A stretch of 64,000 nt of DNA. Origin: Pseudomonas sp. IB20. GTDB lineage: Bacteria > Pseudomonadota > Gammaproteobacteria > Pseudomonadales > Pseudomonadaceae. Shown in pieces: positions 36,765 to 44,383 of this stretch. The stretch lies in NCBI RefSeq assembly GCF_009707325.1, contig NZ_CP046103.1, positions 3,765,284 through 3,829,283 on the forward strand, written 5' to 3'. The position numbers and the translations under genes are program-made. Every line of letters begins with the position of its first letter. Position 1 is the first letter of the stretch. The notes beneath the pieces were generated by a model. That model did not search any database. It saw only the letters and a program-made list of their open reading frames with translations, and was not told where the DNA came from.

Positions 36765-37100
36765 GTGAAGTACGTCAGTAAAGTGGTTGCAGCAGCTGTT
36801 CTCGGTTTCGCGCTCTCAGGCTGCACCGGCACCGCCATCAAATCCCCGCAGTACGACAGCAGCCAATACACCGTTTTGGGCCACAGTGAAGGCAGCGCCA
36901 CCGGCGTTATGTTGCTCGGCATCATCCCGATCGGTCAGAACAGCCGCTTCGTGCGCGCCCAGGATGCGGCCATCAAGGCCAAAGGCGGCGACGCGCTGAT
37001 CAACACCCAAGTGCAGGAAAAATGGTTCTGGGCCTGGGTACTGAATGGTTACACCACCAAGATCTCGGGTGATGTGATCAAGCTGAAAAACGCGCAGTAA
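36765..37100 (+). CDS. Small lipoprotein
   Basis: The protein has 111 aa. It has a short signal peptide with lipobox (AAAVLGFALSGC) and then a compact Gly-rich domain. The start is a GTG at 36765 with GGAG seven bases upstream. An earlier ATG would place the signal in the middle of the chain. Function is unknown. Confidence 0.75.
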   Translation: MKYVSKVVAAAVLGFALSGCTGTAIKSPQYDSSQYTVLGHSEGSATGVMLLGIIPIGQNSRFVRAQDAAIKAKGGDALINTQVQEKWFWAWVLNGYTTKISGDVIKLKNAQ

Positions 37101-37168
37101 GTAGGAAGTTGTCAGGGCGCTGACCCTGGCAAGCGACGTATCATGGGCCTGACTTCCGAGGACGGCCC

Positions 37169-38209
37169 ATGAACCTCAGCATTGTTTACGCACTCGCCGC
37201 AGCCGCCCTTTTCGGCGCCAGCACCCCGCTCGCCAAAAGCCTCGGCCTGGGCCTCTCGCCCGTGTTGCTCGCTGGCCTGCTCTACCTCGGTAGCGGCATC
37301 GGCCTTGCCACTGTGCGCCTTATTCGTGATCGCGGCTGGAAACCCACCGGGCTGACGCAATCTGAATGGCCGTGGCTGATCGGCGCCATCGCGTTCGGCG
37401 GCATCCTCGGGCCGGTTGCATTGATGTTCGGCCTGACCCGCACCGCAGGCGCGACCGCCTCCCTGATGCTCAACCTTGAATCGGTGCTGACCGCCGTTAT
37501 CGCCTGGCTGGTGTTCAGAGAAAACGCCGACCGGCGCATCATCCTTGGGATGATCTCGATAGTAGTGGGCGGCGTGGTGCTGTCATGGTCCGACGGCGGC
37601 GGCGTAAGCCAGGACTGGATCGGCCCGGTTGCCGTGGCAGTGGCCTGTTTGTGCTGGGGGATTGATAACAACCTGACGCGCAAAGTGTCTGCGTCGGACG
37701 CGCTGTTTATCGCTGGCGCCAAAGGGTTGATTGCCGGGGCGGTGAATTGCAGTTTGGCGCTGTACCTCGGGGCGCAGATGCCGGGCGCGGCGCAGCTCGC
37801 GCCTATCTTGCTGGTGGGGTTTTTGGGGTATGGCATCAGCCTGGTCATGTTTGTGCTGGCGCTGCGCGGGCTGGGCAGTGCGCGCACCGGGGCGTACTTC
37901 TCGACGGCGCCGTTCCTCGGCGCTGCGGTGGCCTTGCTGGCCTTCGGGGAGTCAGTGACGCTGGCGTTCTGGATTGCATCGGCGTTAATGGCCGTGGGCG
38001 TGTGGCTGCACCTGACGGAGCGGCATGCCCATGAGCATCTGCATGAGGCGACGGAACACGGGCACCGGCATGTGCATGATGAGCATCATCAGCATGAGCA
38101 TGGGTTTGAGTGGGACCCGGCGCAGCCGCATAGTCATGTGCATGTTCATAGTGTGATGCGGCATAGCCATGCGCATTTTCCAGATGTGCATCATCGGCAT
38201 AGGCATTGA
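37169..38209 (+). CDS. EamA/DMT transporter with long histidine-rich C-terminal tail
   Basis: The protein has 346 aa. Ten membrane helices in two EamA repeats end near residue 285. The last 60 residues hold about 25 histidines (HEHLHEATEHGHRHVHDEHH and onward). Such tails bind transition metals in ZIP/CDF-type carriers but are unusual in DMT transporters. A metal-linked export or metal-sensing role is possible (inference). Confidence 0.85.
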   Translation: MNLSIVYALAAAALFGASTPLAKSLGLGLSPVLLAGLLYLGSGIGLATVRLIRDRGWKPTGLTQSEWPWLIGAIAFGGILGPVALMFGLTRTAGATASLMLNLESVLTAVIAWLVFRENADRRIILGMISIVVGGVVLSWSDGGGVSQDWIGPVAVAVACLCWGIDNNLTRKVSASDALFIAGAKGLIAGAVNCSLALYLGAQMPGAAQLAPILLVGFLGYGISLVMFVLALRGLGSARTGAYFSTAPFLGAAVALLAFGESVTLAFWIASALMAVGVWLHLTERHAHEHLHEATEHGHRHVHDEHHQHEHGFEWDPAQPHSHVHVHSVMRHSHAHFPDVHHRHRH

Positions 38210-38242
38210 GGGCGACAGAGCGTCGCCCGTATACAGGGCGGA

Positions 38243-38632
38243 TTAGTTTTCTATAAAGAACCAGCTGATAGCCATACCTATGATTGATATAACCGCGACA
38301 ACTGGCGCAATGACCATCCAAAACTTGAGGTGTCGTGGGATTTTTTCAACATCCTCAACCTGTACCAAATGCCGCCACTGAAGCACTTTCTGTACCAAAT
38401 GCCGCCACTGAAGCACTTTGGGGATAAGAATAATGATAGCCATGGCGACTACACGTACGTGCCGCCCCTCAAAATGAGCATTACGAAAAGTGTGCCTGTG
38501 CCCGATTACATAGTCGCTGTGTTGCACGTAGCGCTCTGCTGCATCGAGTTTTTTGAACATGACGTAAAAGGTGAGCGGGATGCTAAGCAGCATGAGGATA
38601 AGGGAACACATGCCCAGATATAGCCAGACCAT
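38243..38632 (-). CDS. Small three-TM membrane protein, probable immunity protein
   Basis: The protein has 129 aa. Membrane helices lie at the N-terminus (YLGMCSLILMLLSIPLTFYV), in the middle (VVAMAIIILIP) and at the C-terminus (FWMVIAPVVAVISIIGMAIS). It directly follows the toxin-like gene at 38633 with no gap, the usual layout of toxin and immunity genes. An in-frame ten-residue duplication (KVLQWRHLVQ twice) sits after the second helix. Confidence 0.55.
   Translation of the reverse strand: MVWLYLGMCSLILMLLSIPLTFYVMFKKLDAAERYVQHSDYVIGHRHTFRNAHFEGRHVRVVAMAIIILIPKVLQWRHLVQKVLQWRHLVQVEDVEKIPRHLKFWMVIAPVVAVISIIGMAISWFFIEN
38360..38419. repeat. Perfect tandem duplication, unit 30 bp, inside the immunity-like gene
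   Basis: ctgtaccaaatgccgccact and ten more bases are repeated exactly twice (38360-38389, 38390-38419). The repeat is in frame and doubles ten residues of the encoded protein. Confidence 0.95.
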
Positions 38633-39607
38633 TTAATTCCTCACAGTTTTGTAGAGAAACTTGCCTGCGCTTTCCGCCAGTCCGCTTCCGAGCGCCCCCG
38701 CGGCGAACCCACCTGCTGCACCTCCTACGATTGCACATGCCAAGGCTCCAGCACCAGCTGTAGGTATGCCAAAAACAATCGCACAGGCGCTTATACCGAT
38801 ACCGGCCCCAACGCTCCCGCCAACGGCAGCACCGGTAACTCCGGCTACCAACTTACCCCCTTCAACATACTTCGCCTGCATACACGCTTGCTCACGCCCA
38901 GTGGAACACGCCTCCGATAACTCCAACGCCGTCGCCCCAACATCCAGCGCTATACCAATGTAAGTCCCCGTCTTCAACACCTGCGAAGCCTTGGCTAATC
39001 GCTTGACCCGCTCCTCATACCCCCGAATTTCTCCATGCTGCCAGTAGCTTTTACTGGAAATCCCCAGCATCTTTTTAATCGAACCTTGGTTTCTCAACCC
39101 CGTACCAAAGCGCGCCATCCCCGAGAGTTGGCTATCCAACCTCGCAAACAGCGCTCTACGCTTAACCAGAAACTCCTCCCGCGCCCGCGTGGTGCCCTTT
39201 CTCAAGTACTGCTGATGCAAATCCTCGATTTCCATAAGGGTCTTCTCCACTTGCGCCAAGTGCTTGCTCCAAGCACTGCTGGCACTGCCGATACCAACGG
39301 ACGAATAGGACAAGATGGCCTGCAACTGATCATAGTTTTTGATCAGGAACTGGTCGGTTGCGGAGTATGCCAACAGGGCGAGTTTTATATTCAGCGCCGA
39401 ACGCGTCAGCTGCGCCTCTTCAGCGGTGCAAGCGGCAGTTCGGCTATCCCCGATGATCACCAACTGCCCAGGCAACACCAGCGTGTTACGGATGTGCTGG
39501 TTGAGGGTGTCGAATTTGGTCTGTGTATGCGGATCAAGCGCCAGGCTTAGTTTGAGCAGCGGATAAGGCTGCGGTCGTTCATTGATAAATGCGTAGGGTC
39601 CCTGCAT
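38633..39607 (-). CDS. Putative pore-forming toxin / secreted effector with Gly-rich hydrophobic C-terminus
   Basis: The protein has 324 aa. A short LysM-like stretch (TLVLPGQLVIIGD) is followed by an alpha-helical coiled middle. Residues 235-320 are Gly/Ala-rich hydrophobic (VTGAAVGGSVGAGIGISACA and a second stretch), a hairpin like those of colicin-type or type VI effector pores. No enzyme motif is seen and no signal peptide. With the downstream small membrane protein it forms a probable effector-immunity pair. Start 39607 is supported by GGAGGTG six bases upstream. No vgrG or PAAR gene is nearby. Confidence 0.55.
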   Translation of the reverse strand: MQGPYAFINERPQPYPLLKLSLALDPHTQTKFDTLNQHIRNTLVLPGQLVIIGDSRTAACTAEEAQLTRSALNIKLALLAYSATDQFLIKNYDQLQAILSYSSVGIGSASSAWSKHLAQVEKTLMEIEDLHQQYLRKGTTRAREEFLVKRRALFARLDSQLSGMARFGTGLRNQGSIKKMLGISSKSYWQHGEIRGYEERVKRLAKASQVLKTGTYIGIALDVGATALELSEACSTGREQACMQAKYVEGGKLVAGVTGAAVGGSVGAGIGISACAIVFGIPTAGAGALACAIVGGAAGGFAAGALGSGLAESAGKFLYKTVRN

Positions 39608-39730
39608 GCGTGCACCTCCAAGTGACTGAGGCGCACGACTATAAGAAGGCGCCATAGCGGAGGTAAGACGCGTACAGGGGTGGTTTTGACGTTTCAGAAA
39701 GAGACTACTTCAATCGAGGCGCATGCCTAC

Positions 39731-40028
39731 GATTGCAGGTTCCGGCTGACCACCTCCCCCCCATCATTCAAGGGAATTGCGTGGATCTGAGCGAGATTGT
39801 TCAAATCTGTTACTCAAGTTATGGAGAATCTTGCACTACGTAGTGAAATAAGTAGTGATGTGGTTGTGCTCAGTGACTTGATTGCAGGTTCCGGCTGACC
39901 ACCTCCCCCCCATCATTCAAGGGAATTGCGTGGATCTGAGCGAGATTGTTCAAATCTGTTACTCAAGTTATGGAGAATCTTGCACTACGTAGTGAAATAA
40001 GTAGTGATGTGGTTGTGCTCAGTGACTT
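39731..40028. repeat. Perfect tandem duplication, unit 149 bp, two copies
   Basis: Copy 1 (39731-39879) and copy 2 (39880-40028) are identical, starting gattgcaggttccggctgac and ending gctcagtgactt. The unit is non-coding. The whole interval 39608-40472 shows no gene apart from this duplication and the terminator at 40148. Confidence 0.95.
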
Positions 40029-40147
40029 TGCCCTGCTGTGTTCAATTCCCCTGCGAGACGGTTGCGACTTGCTGGATGTCATAGCGCGGCGGATGGATAT
40101 GCCGCGCGCATGATCTAAGAACACCACGTTTTCAAACCAAAGAAATC

Positions 40148-40187
40148 ACAAAACCCCTGGCCTCTCCCGAAACCAGGGGTTTTGTTT
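40148..40187 (+). terminator. Strong rho-independent terminator
   Basis: acaaaacccctgg and ccaggggttttgt form a perfect 13-bp stem around a 12-base loop, with T-tracts on both sides. No gene ends directly before it, so it may terminate an unrecognised transcript from the duplicated region at 39731-40028 or a lost gene. Confidence 0.8.
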
Positions 40188-40472
40188 GTCTCGCATTTGA
40201 TGCCACAGCACCCGCTTTAGAATTCAACGGCTCGTCTATACACTAGCCTGCGTACACCTGCTGGGGCCTGCCCTCGATTCAGACCTGACTCATACAACAA
40301 GACCTACATGAGTGGTGTGATTGCACAAAGTCGATGATGGTGAGGGCCAGCCATTGCCGGCAAACCCATTCCAGCCTCTTGCTGAAGACGGGCGAGTCGG
40401 TGGCCGTCGTGTCGAGAGGTAATAGTGCCGCTTTTCCAAAACAGCGTGCTCCCCTGCAGATCACGCGCGCCA

Positions 40473-42032
40473 TCAAGGCTGCTGCGCCACCACGCGATTA
40501 CGACCGCCCTGCTTGGCCTGGTACAACAACTTGTCAGCCCTCTCAAGCACAACGGATACCGAATCTCCTCCCGGTTGCCATAGCGCGACGCCCAGCGAAA
40601 CAGTGATGTGCCCGACAGTAACGATCTCTGCGGCTTCGATCGAGGCACGCAGCCGCTCTGCGACATCCGTTGCCGCTTGAAGCGAACTATTGGGCAATAA
40701 CAATACGAACTCTTCCCCACCGACCCGGCAGGGCAAGTCGTTAGACCTTGAGTTGTGCTGCATCAGTTCTGCGATAGCCCTCAGCGTTTGATCGCCCACA
40801 CCATGGCCAAATGTATCGTTCACCCGTTTGAAGTGGTCGATGTCCATGGAAACAACTGCGAACGCTCTGTCAGCATCTTGCCAACGCAACAGGACATCTT
40901 CCATCGCCCGGCGGTTGGCCAGCCCGGTCAGCGCATCGGTTTGTGCTTGCAGGTTAAGCTTGCCGATCTTCTCCTGTAACAGGGTGGCGCCAAGCAGCAA
41001 CGCCCTGCGAATCTGCCAACTCTCGAAATAGTGCGCCGGTACTGCACTGATAAGGTCGTAGCTGTCGGGGGTGTCCAGTCGCTTGGCACAATCGGCGAGC
41101 CTGGACAGCGGCGCTGAGATCCGCGCTCCCAGCCACCAGATCAAAACGATTCCGAAAAAGGCAAGTGGGGCTGTGCCCAACGCAACCTTGACCATTGTCT
41201 GACGTAGAACAGCGTGTATATTTTCGAGTGGCTGCTGCGAGATCACCCCCCAGCCGCTGCTCGGCACTTTGGCGAAGCCCGCGAGCATTTCCACTCCATT
41301 TTCATCCGCAGCCTGTAAAACACCTGCGTCCTGGCTAAGTGCCGCATCGGCGATCACGCTCTTTCCAGTGATGTCTCCGATTTGTTCGGGACGGCTGTGA
41401 TAAAGCACCCGACGGCTGCTGTCGACTAGATAGACATTCGCGCCATCCTTACGCACATTTGTGTCCATCATGGCCTGGAGCGTATTTTTTTGCTCAAGTT
41501 GAACACTGCCCCCTATCAGGCCCAAGTACTCTCCTTTCGTGCCAAATACGGGCTGGTTGATAAAGATCACCAGATTGCCTGCTATGGACTTAAAGGCGTT
41601 GCTGATTCTCGGCACGCGAAGGTTGAGTGGCTCCTTGTGTTGCAAAACCCGGCCATTGAGGCGAAAGCTTTCGGGAGCTGACGCAATAATAGTTCCCGTT
41701 GAGTCGGCGACAAGTACGGAGTTGAAACTGGCATCCTGCCCAAACAACCGCTGCGTTTCTTCTGCCAAAGCGTGCTTATCTTCAAACGCTTTGCCGATGA
41801 CGACTGAGCCATACTTCAATTTGTCGAGGTCGGAATTGAGCACCTGTTCGACACTCTTGGCGATCCGAGAGGCGTAGGCTTTGTTCACTTGCAGCGCATT
41901 CTCAATCAACTCCTGCTTCTGAATCTTGAACATCACCCAGAAGCTGTTGGCGAGGGTCGCGATTGCAGCAAGCAGTACAAAGATAAGAATCAGAATGCGT
42001 AGATTGAGCTTAGGCTTCGGTCGAGTGGTCAT
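40473..42032 (-). CDS. Diguanylate cyclase with periplasmic Cache domain
   Basis: The protein has 519 aa. It has an N-terminal TM helix (ILILIFVLLAAIATLANSFW), a double-Cache sensor domain in the periplasm (about residues 35-270), a second TM helix (FFGIVLIWWLG), and a C-terminal GGDEF domain with an intact active site, RVGGEEFVLL. The inhibitory I-site RxxD (RSND) lies five residues before GGEEF. It makes c-di-GMP in response to a periplasmic small molecule. Confidence 0.92.
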   Translation of the reverse strand: MTTRPKPKLNLRILILIFVLLAAIATLANSFWVMFKIQKQELIENALQVNKAYASRIAKSVEQVLNSDLDKLKYGSVVIGKAFEDKHALAEETQRLFGQDASFNSVLVADSTGTIIASAPESFRLNGRVLQHKEPLNLRVPRISNAFKSIAGNLVIFINQPVFGTKGEYLGLIGGSVQLEQKNTLQAMMDTNVRKDGANVYLVDSSRRVLYHSRPEQIGDITGKSVIADAALSQDAGVLQAADENGVEMLAGFAKVPSSGWGVISQQPLENIHAVLRQTMVKVALGTAPLAFFGIVLIWWLGARISAPLSRLADCAKRLDTPDSYDLISAVPAHYFESWQIRRALLLGATLLQEKIGKLNLQAQTDALTGLANRRAMEDVLLRWQDADRAFAVVSMDIDHFKRVNDTFGHGVGDQTLRAIAELMQHNSRSNDLPCRVGGEEFVLLLPNSSLQAATDVAERLRASIEAAEIVTVGHITVSLGVALWQPGGDSVSVVLERADKLLYQAKQGGRNRVVAQQP

Positions 42033-42145
42033 TTTACGCAGTCCGGGTAGGCGGATGGATTACAAACGATTTCGATGCTGTGTGAATCGCCCTTGAATGT
42101 GTAGGTGGGGGGGTCAATCAGTTTTGACGGACAGCCCGCTCAACA

Positions 42146-42353
42146 AGTAAGGAAGGCTGTTAACCCATTCTGGACCTATCGCGCAGACATGTCTGAGGAC
42201 AGTTCAGAAGAAATACCGCCAGTCCCCACATTGAGCCTTTATGGCCTTTAGTAAGGAAGGCTGTTAACCCATTCTGGACCTATCGCGCAGACATGTCTGA
42301 GGACAGTTCAGAAGAAATACCGCCAGTCCCCACATTGAGCCTTTATGGCCTTT
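42146..42353. repeat. Perfect tandem duplication, unit 104 bp, two copies
   Basis: Copies 42146-42249 and 42250-42353 are identical, from agtaaggaaggctgttaacc to tatggccttt. The unit is non-coding and lies just outside the prophage junction terminator. Confidence 0.95.
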
Positions 42354-42371
42354 TTTTCAGGTGCCAGAAAC

Positions 42372-42412
42372 CACAAACCCCCGGCTTTCTCTAGGAAAAC
42401 CGGGGGTTTGTG
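42372..42412 (-). terminator. Rho-independent terminator downstream of a tRNA 3' end
   Basis: cacaaacccccgg pairs with ccgggggtttgtg around a 15-base loop. It is read on the minus strand directly after the tRNA-like 3' end at 42424-42446, as is usual for Pseudomonas tRNA genes. Confidence 0.8.
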
Positions 42413-42423
42413 TTTACTTAATG

Positions 42424-42446
42424 TGGCGGTGAAGGAGAGATTCGAA
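42424..42446 (-). other. tRNA-Ser-like 3' end fragment, probable phage attachment site
   Basis: On the minus strand this reads TTCGAATCTCTCCTTCACC then GCCA. That is a T-loop, the 3' T-stem strand, an acceptor strand CTTCACC with discriminator G, and CCA, fitting a serine tRNA that begins GGTGAAG. Beyond 42446 the sequence no longer fits a tRNA. Integration at a tRNA 3' end leaves such a fragment at one junction and the intact tRNA at the other, which would lie outside this window. Confidence 0.5.
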
Positions 42447-42622
42447 AGTACCCGCACCCGCAATCTCGCAGCCGAGGCCCCGGAATACAAGGGCTCCAGC
42501 GGTGCCAGTCGCGCAAAAGTGTTCCCACGCCATTCCCACGAGCATCAGCAAGCACCTCAGTACGCGTGCGCATCACACGTATAGGGGGCTTAGCCTCTGG
42601 GTATGGAGGGGGCAAAAAAAGA

Positions 42623-42895
42623 GTAACATAAGTAATCTTGACCGTTTTTATCTCTCAAGCCATTGAAAATAAAGGGTTTTGTGTTTAGAGCAAAAAGTAA
42701 TCTTTAAGTAATATTGAAGTAATCTGATTACTCTTTATAAATGTAATTCTCACCTTTATAAAAACCCTTTAAAAACAATTACTTGTCAAAAAATTACCTT
42801 TTCAATTACTTCTCTGTTACTCCTTTTTGTAATACCAAACCCCACGGAATACGCGGCCTCCAGCGCATTTCCAATAGGTGATTACCGAAATTACT
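42623..42895. repeat. AT-rich array of GTAAY / RTTAC repeats (iteron-like)
   Basis: About fourteen GTAAT/GTAAC or reverse-complement motifs occur in 270 bp. Three direct copies of AAGTAAT-like units start at 42697, 42708 and 42719, exactly 11 bp apart. Inverted copies follow, at about 42727 and from 42778 onward. The block is far more AT-rich than its surroundings and lies between the attachment site and the first phage gene. Phased repeats suggest a protein-binding array for replication, packaging or regulation. Confidence 0.6.
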
Positions 42896-43256
42896 CTTTT
42901 TGAGATACCCCCCCCTCTACCGGCACAGCAAAGCCACCAGACCTTTCGAAGAAACACCCCCTTGGTGCAGGGTTCCGCAGGCTTTTGACCACCCCACAAC
43001 GCCAAGCAAGCGCCCAGCCTGAACCGCCGCGAGTGGTCCGCAGGTGCGCAGAAAAAACGACCCATTTAGCCCGCAGGCGAGGTGGGGGGACGACGGCGCG
43101 CGCCAGGTGGAAACGTTGCGCCTGACAGGTCATCGCACCAATCTGGTGCAGCGCTAGCCTGCTTGCCCTACTGCGCCTCATCGCCTCCATGCGAGATCGC
43201 ATCACCCGACACGGATTAGTCAAACACGCTGCATATCCATAAATGGTAGAAAACAA
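42891..43256 (-). CDS. Possible small arginine-rich phage ORF near the attachment site
   Basis: The ORF has 121 codons with an Arg/Ala-rich translation and no recognisable domain. A second frame (42817-43065) is also open. The position between portal gene and att site and the general look recall the poorly defined Ash-like ORFs of phage and satellite elements. Coding is doubtful. Confidence 0.2.
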   Translation of the reverse strand: MFSTIYGYAACLTNPCRVMRSRMEAMRRSRASRLALHQIGAMTCQAQRFHLARAVVPPPRLRAKWVVFSAHLRTTRGGSGWALAWRCGVVKSLRNPAPRGCFFERSGGFAVPVEGGVSQKE

Positions 43257-43348
43257 CCAAAAGCAAATTTCCTTGGTCTCATTCTGGGCTTCAGATTCAG
43301 CGTCGGACCTGTGTTAGCGCACAGGTTCGTCGCCTCGTTTACTGCGCA

Positions 43349-43369
43349 GGGGGGCTTTTAAGCCTCCCC
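43349..43369 (-). terminator. Hairpin overlapping the portal gene stop
   Basis: ggggggctt and agcctcccc form a short GC-rich stem around the minus-strand stop codon of the portal gene at 43358. It probably ends the Q-P late transcript. Confidence 0.5.
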
Positions 43370-44383
43370 GCCAATTTCGTAGGGCTTGAAGCGGATGACG
43401 TTCTCCCCGATCCAGTCATTCAGTTGCTGCATACGTGTCTGAATCGGTTCTATCTCATTCGCTGCATAAATCTGTGCCGCTTCCCTGATCGATCCAAAGC
43501 CCCCTGCGTTTTGCGGAACGATCCCCATCAACTGCGGCGGAATGCGCAAGCTGGCCAGTACATCGTCACGGGTCTGGTTTTTGATCGAATTGAATTCATC
43601 CTTGGCCGCGACCTCACTGACCGGGATCAGTTGAATTCCGTCCTTCTTGCCGGTGGGTGAATACACAAATAAGTTGCGAAAATTCCCCGGTCCCTTTGAG
43701 TCTTTGAGCGCCTTGCGCAAAGCGTCGATATCGGTTTCCGTCTGCGCGGCGTCGGTCATGTAGAGAATGAAGCCGGCGTGACTACCGTTCTCGTAGTACT
43801 TGCGGCGGAACAACGTGGCCGACTCGTTGAGCAAGGCCGACTGCAAGGCACTGATCCACTCCGGCAAGCCATAAATCTCCTGGTGCAGATCCGCTTCTCG
43901 TAGGTGAAAAATGCTGCCCGGCTCAAACTGGTGTTCATCCTTCCAGCCTTGCACCTGGTAATAACGCCCTTCCGGGCCGGCCCGCATGTACTTCGCCAGC
44001 GGTGGCACCAGTTGCCGGGTGCCGCCGAGCACCGAGCGCCGCGCTTCAAGGTACCCATTTCCCAGGCAAAGCCAGTCCAGGGCGAACTGTTCGAACGCAG
44101 CCCGTGACAACATGGGGTGCGGAATAAACGTCTTGCTCAACAGGTTGCGCTTGAACATCAGGCCCGAATGCAAATGAACACTAGACCCGACAGAACGGGC
44201 CAGGCCATCAAGCGACAAGGGCGGCTCGTACCACCGCCCGTTGTACCAACATTGCAGGTAGTCGAAGACCTCGCGACTGCCCAGCACGGGTGTCGGCTCG
44301 CCAAAGCTGAACACTTGCATGCCCTGCCCTGGCGCTGCTGTGGTTGGCACCAGGCCAGAGTTTGCGTGTAGTTCGGTCATCAA
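43358..44383 (-). CDS. Phage portal protein (P2 gpQ family)
   Basis: The protein has 341 aa of PBSX/P2 portal family. It includes LHSGLMFKRNLLSKTFIPHP, the FALDWLCLGNGYLE segment and RIPPQLMGIVPQN near the C-terminus. It forms the dodecameric ring for DNA entry at one capsid vertex. It overlaps the terminase gene by four bases and appears full length. Confidence 0.93.
   Translation of the reverse strand: MMTELHANSGLVPTTAAPGQGMQVFSFGEPTPVLGSREVFDYLQCWYNGRWYEPPLSLDGLARSVGSSVHLHSGLMFKRNLLSKTFIPHPMLSRAAFEQFALDWLCLGNGYLEARRSVLGGTRQLVPPLAKYMRAGPEGRYYQVQGWKDEHQFEPGSIFHLREADLHQEIYGLPEWISALQSALLNESATLFRRKYYENGSHAGFILYMTDAAQTETDIDALRKALKDSKGPGNFRNLFVYSPTGKKDGIQLIPVSEVAAKDEFNSIKNQTRDDVLASLRIPPQLMGIVPQNAGGFGSIREAAQIYAANEIEPIQTRMQQLNDWIGENVIRFKPYEIGGEA

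Noticed and set aside
40029..40147. tRNA or small RNA before the terminator at 40148
   Set aside because: gttcaattcccc resembles a T-loop, but no acceptor stem, anticodon arm or CCA end can be formed.
42817..43065. Minus-strand ORF next to the GTAAT array
   Set aside because: It overlaps another open frame, is Trp/Gly/Cys-rich and has no ribosome site.
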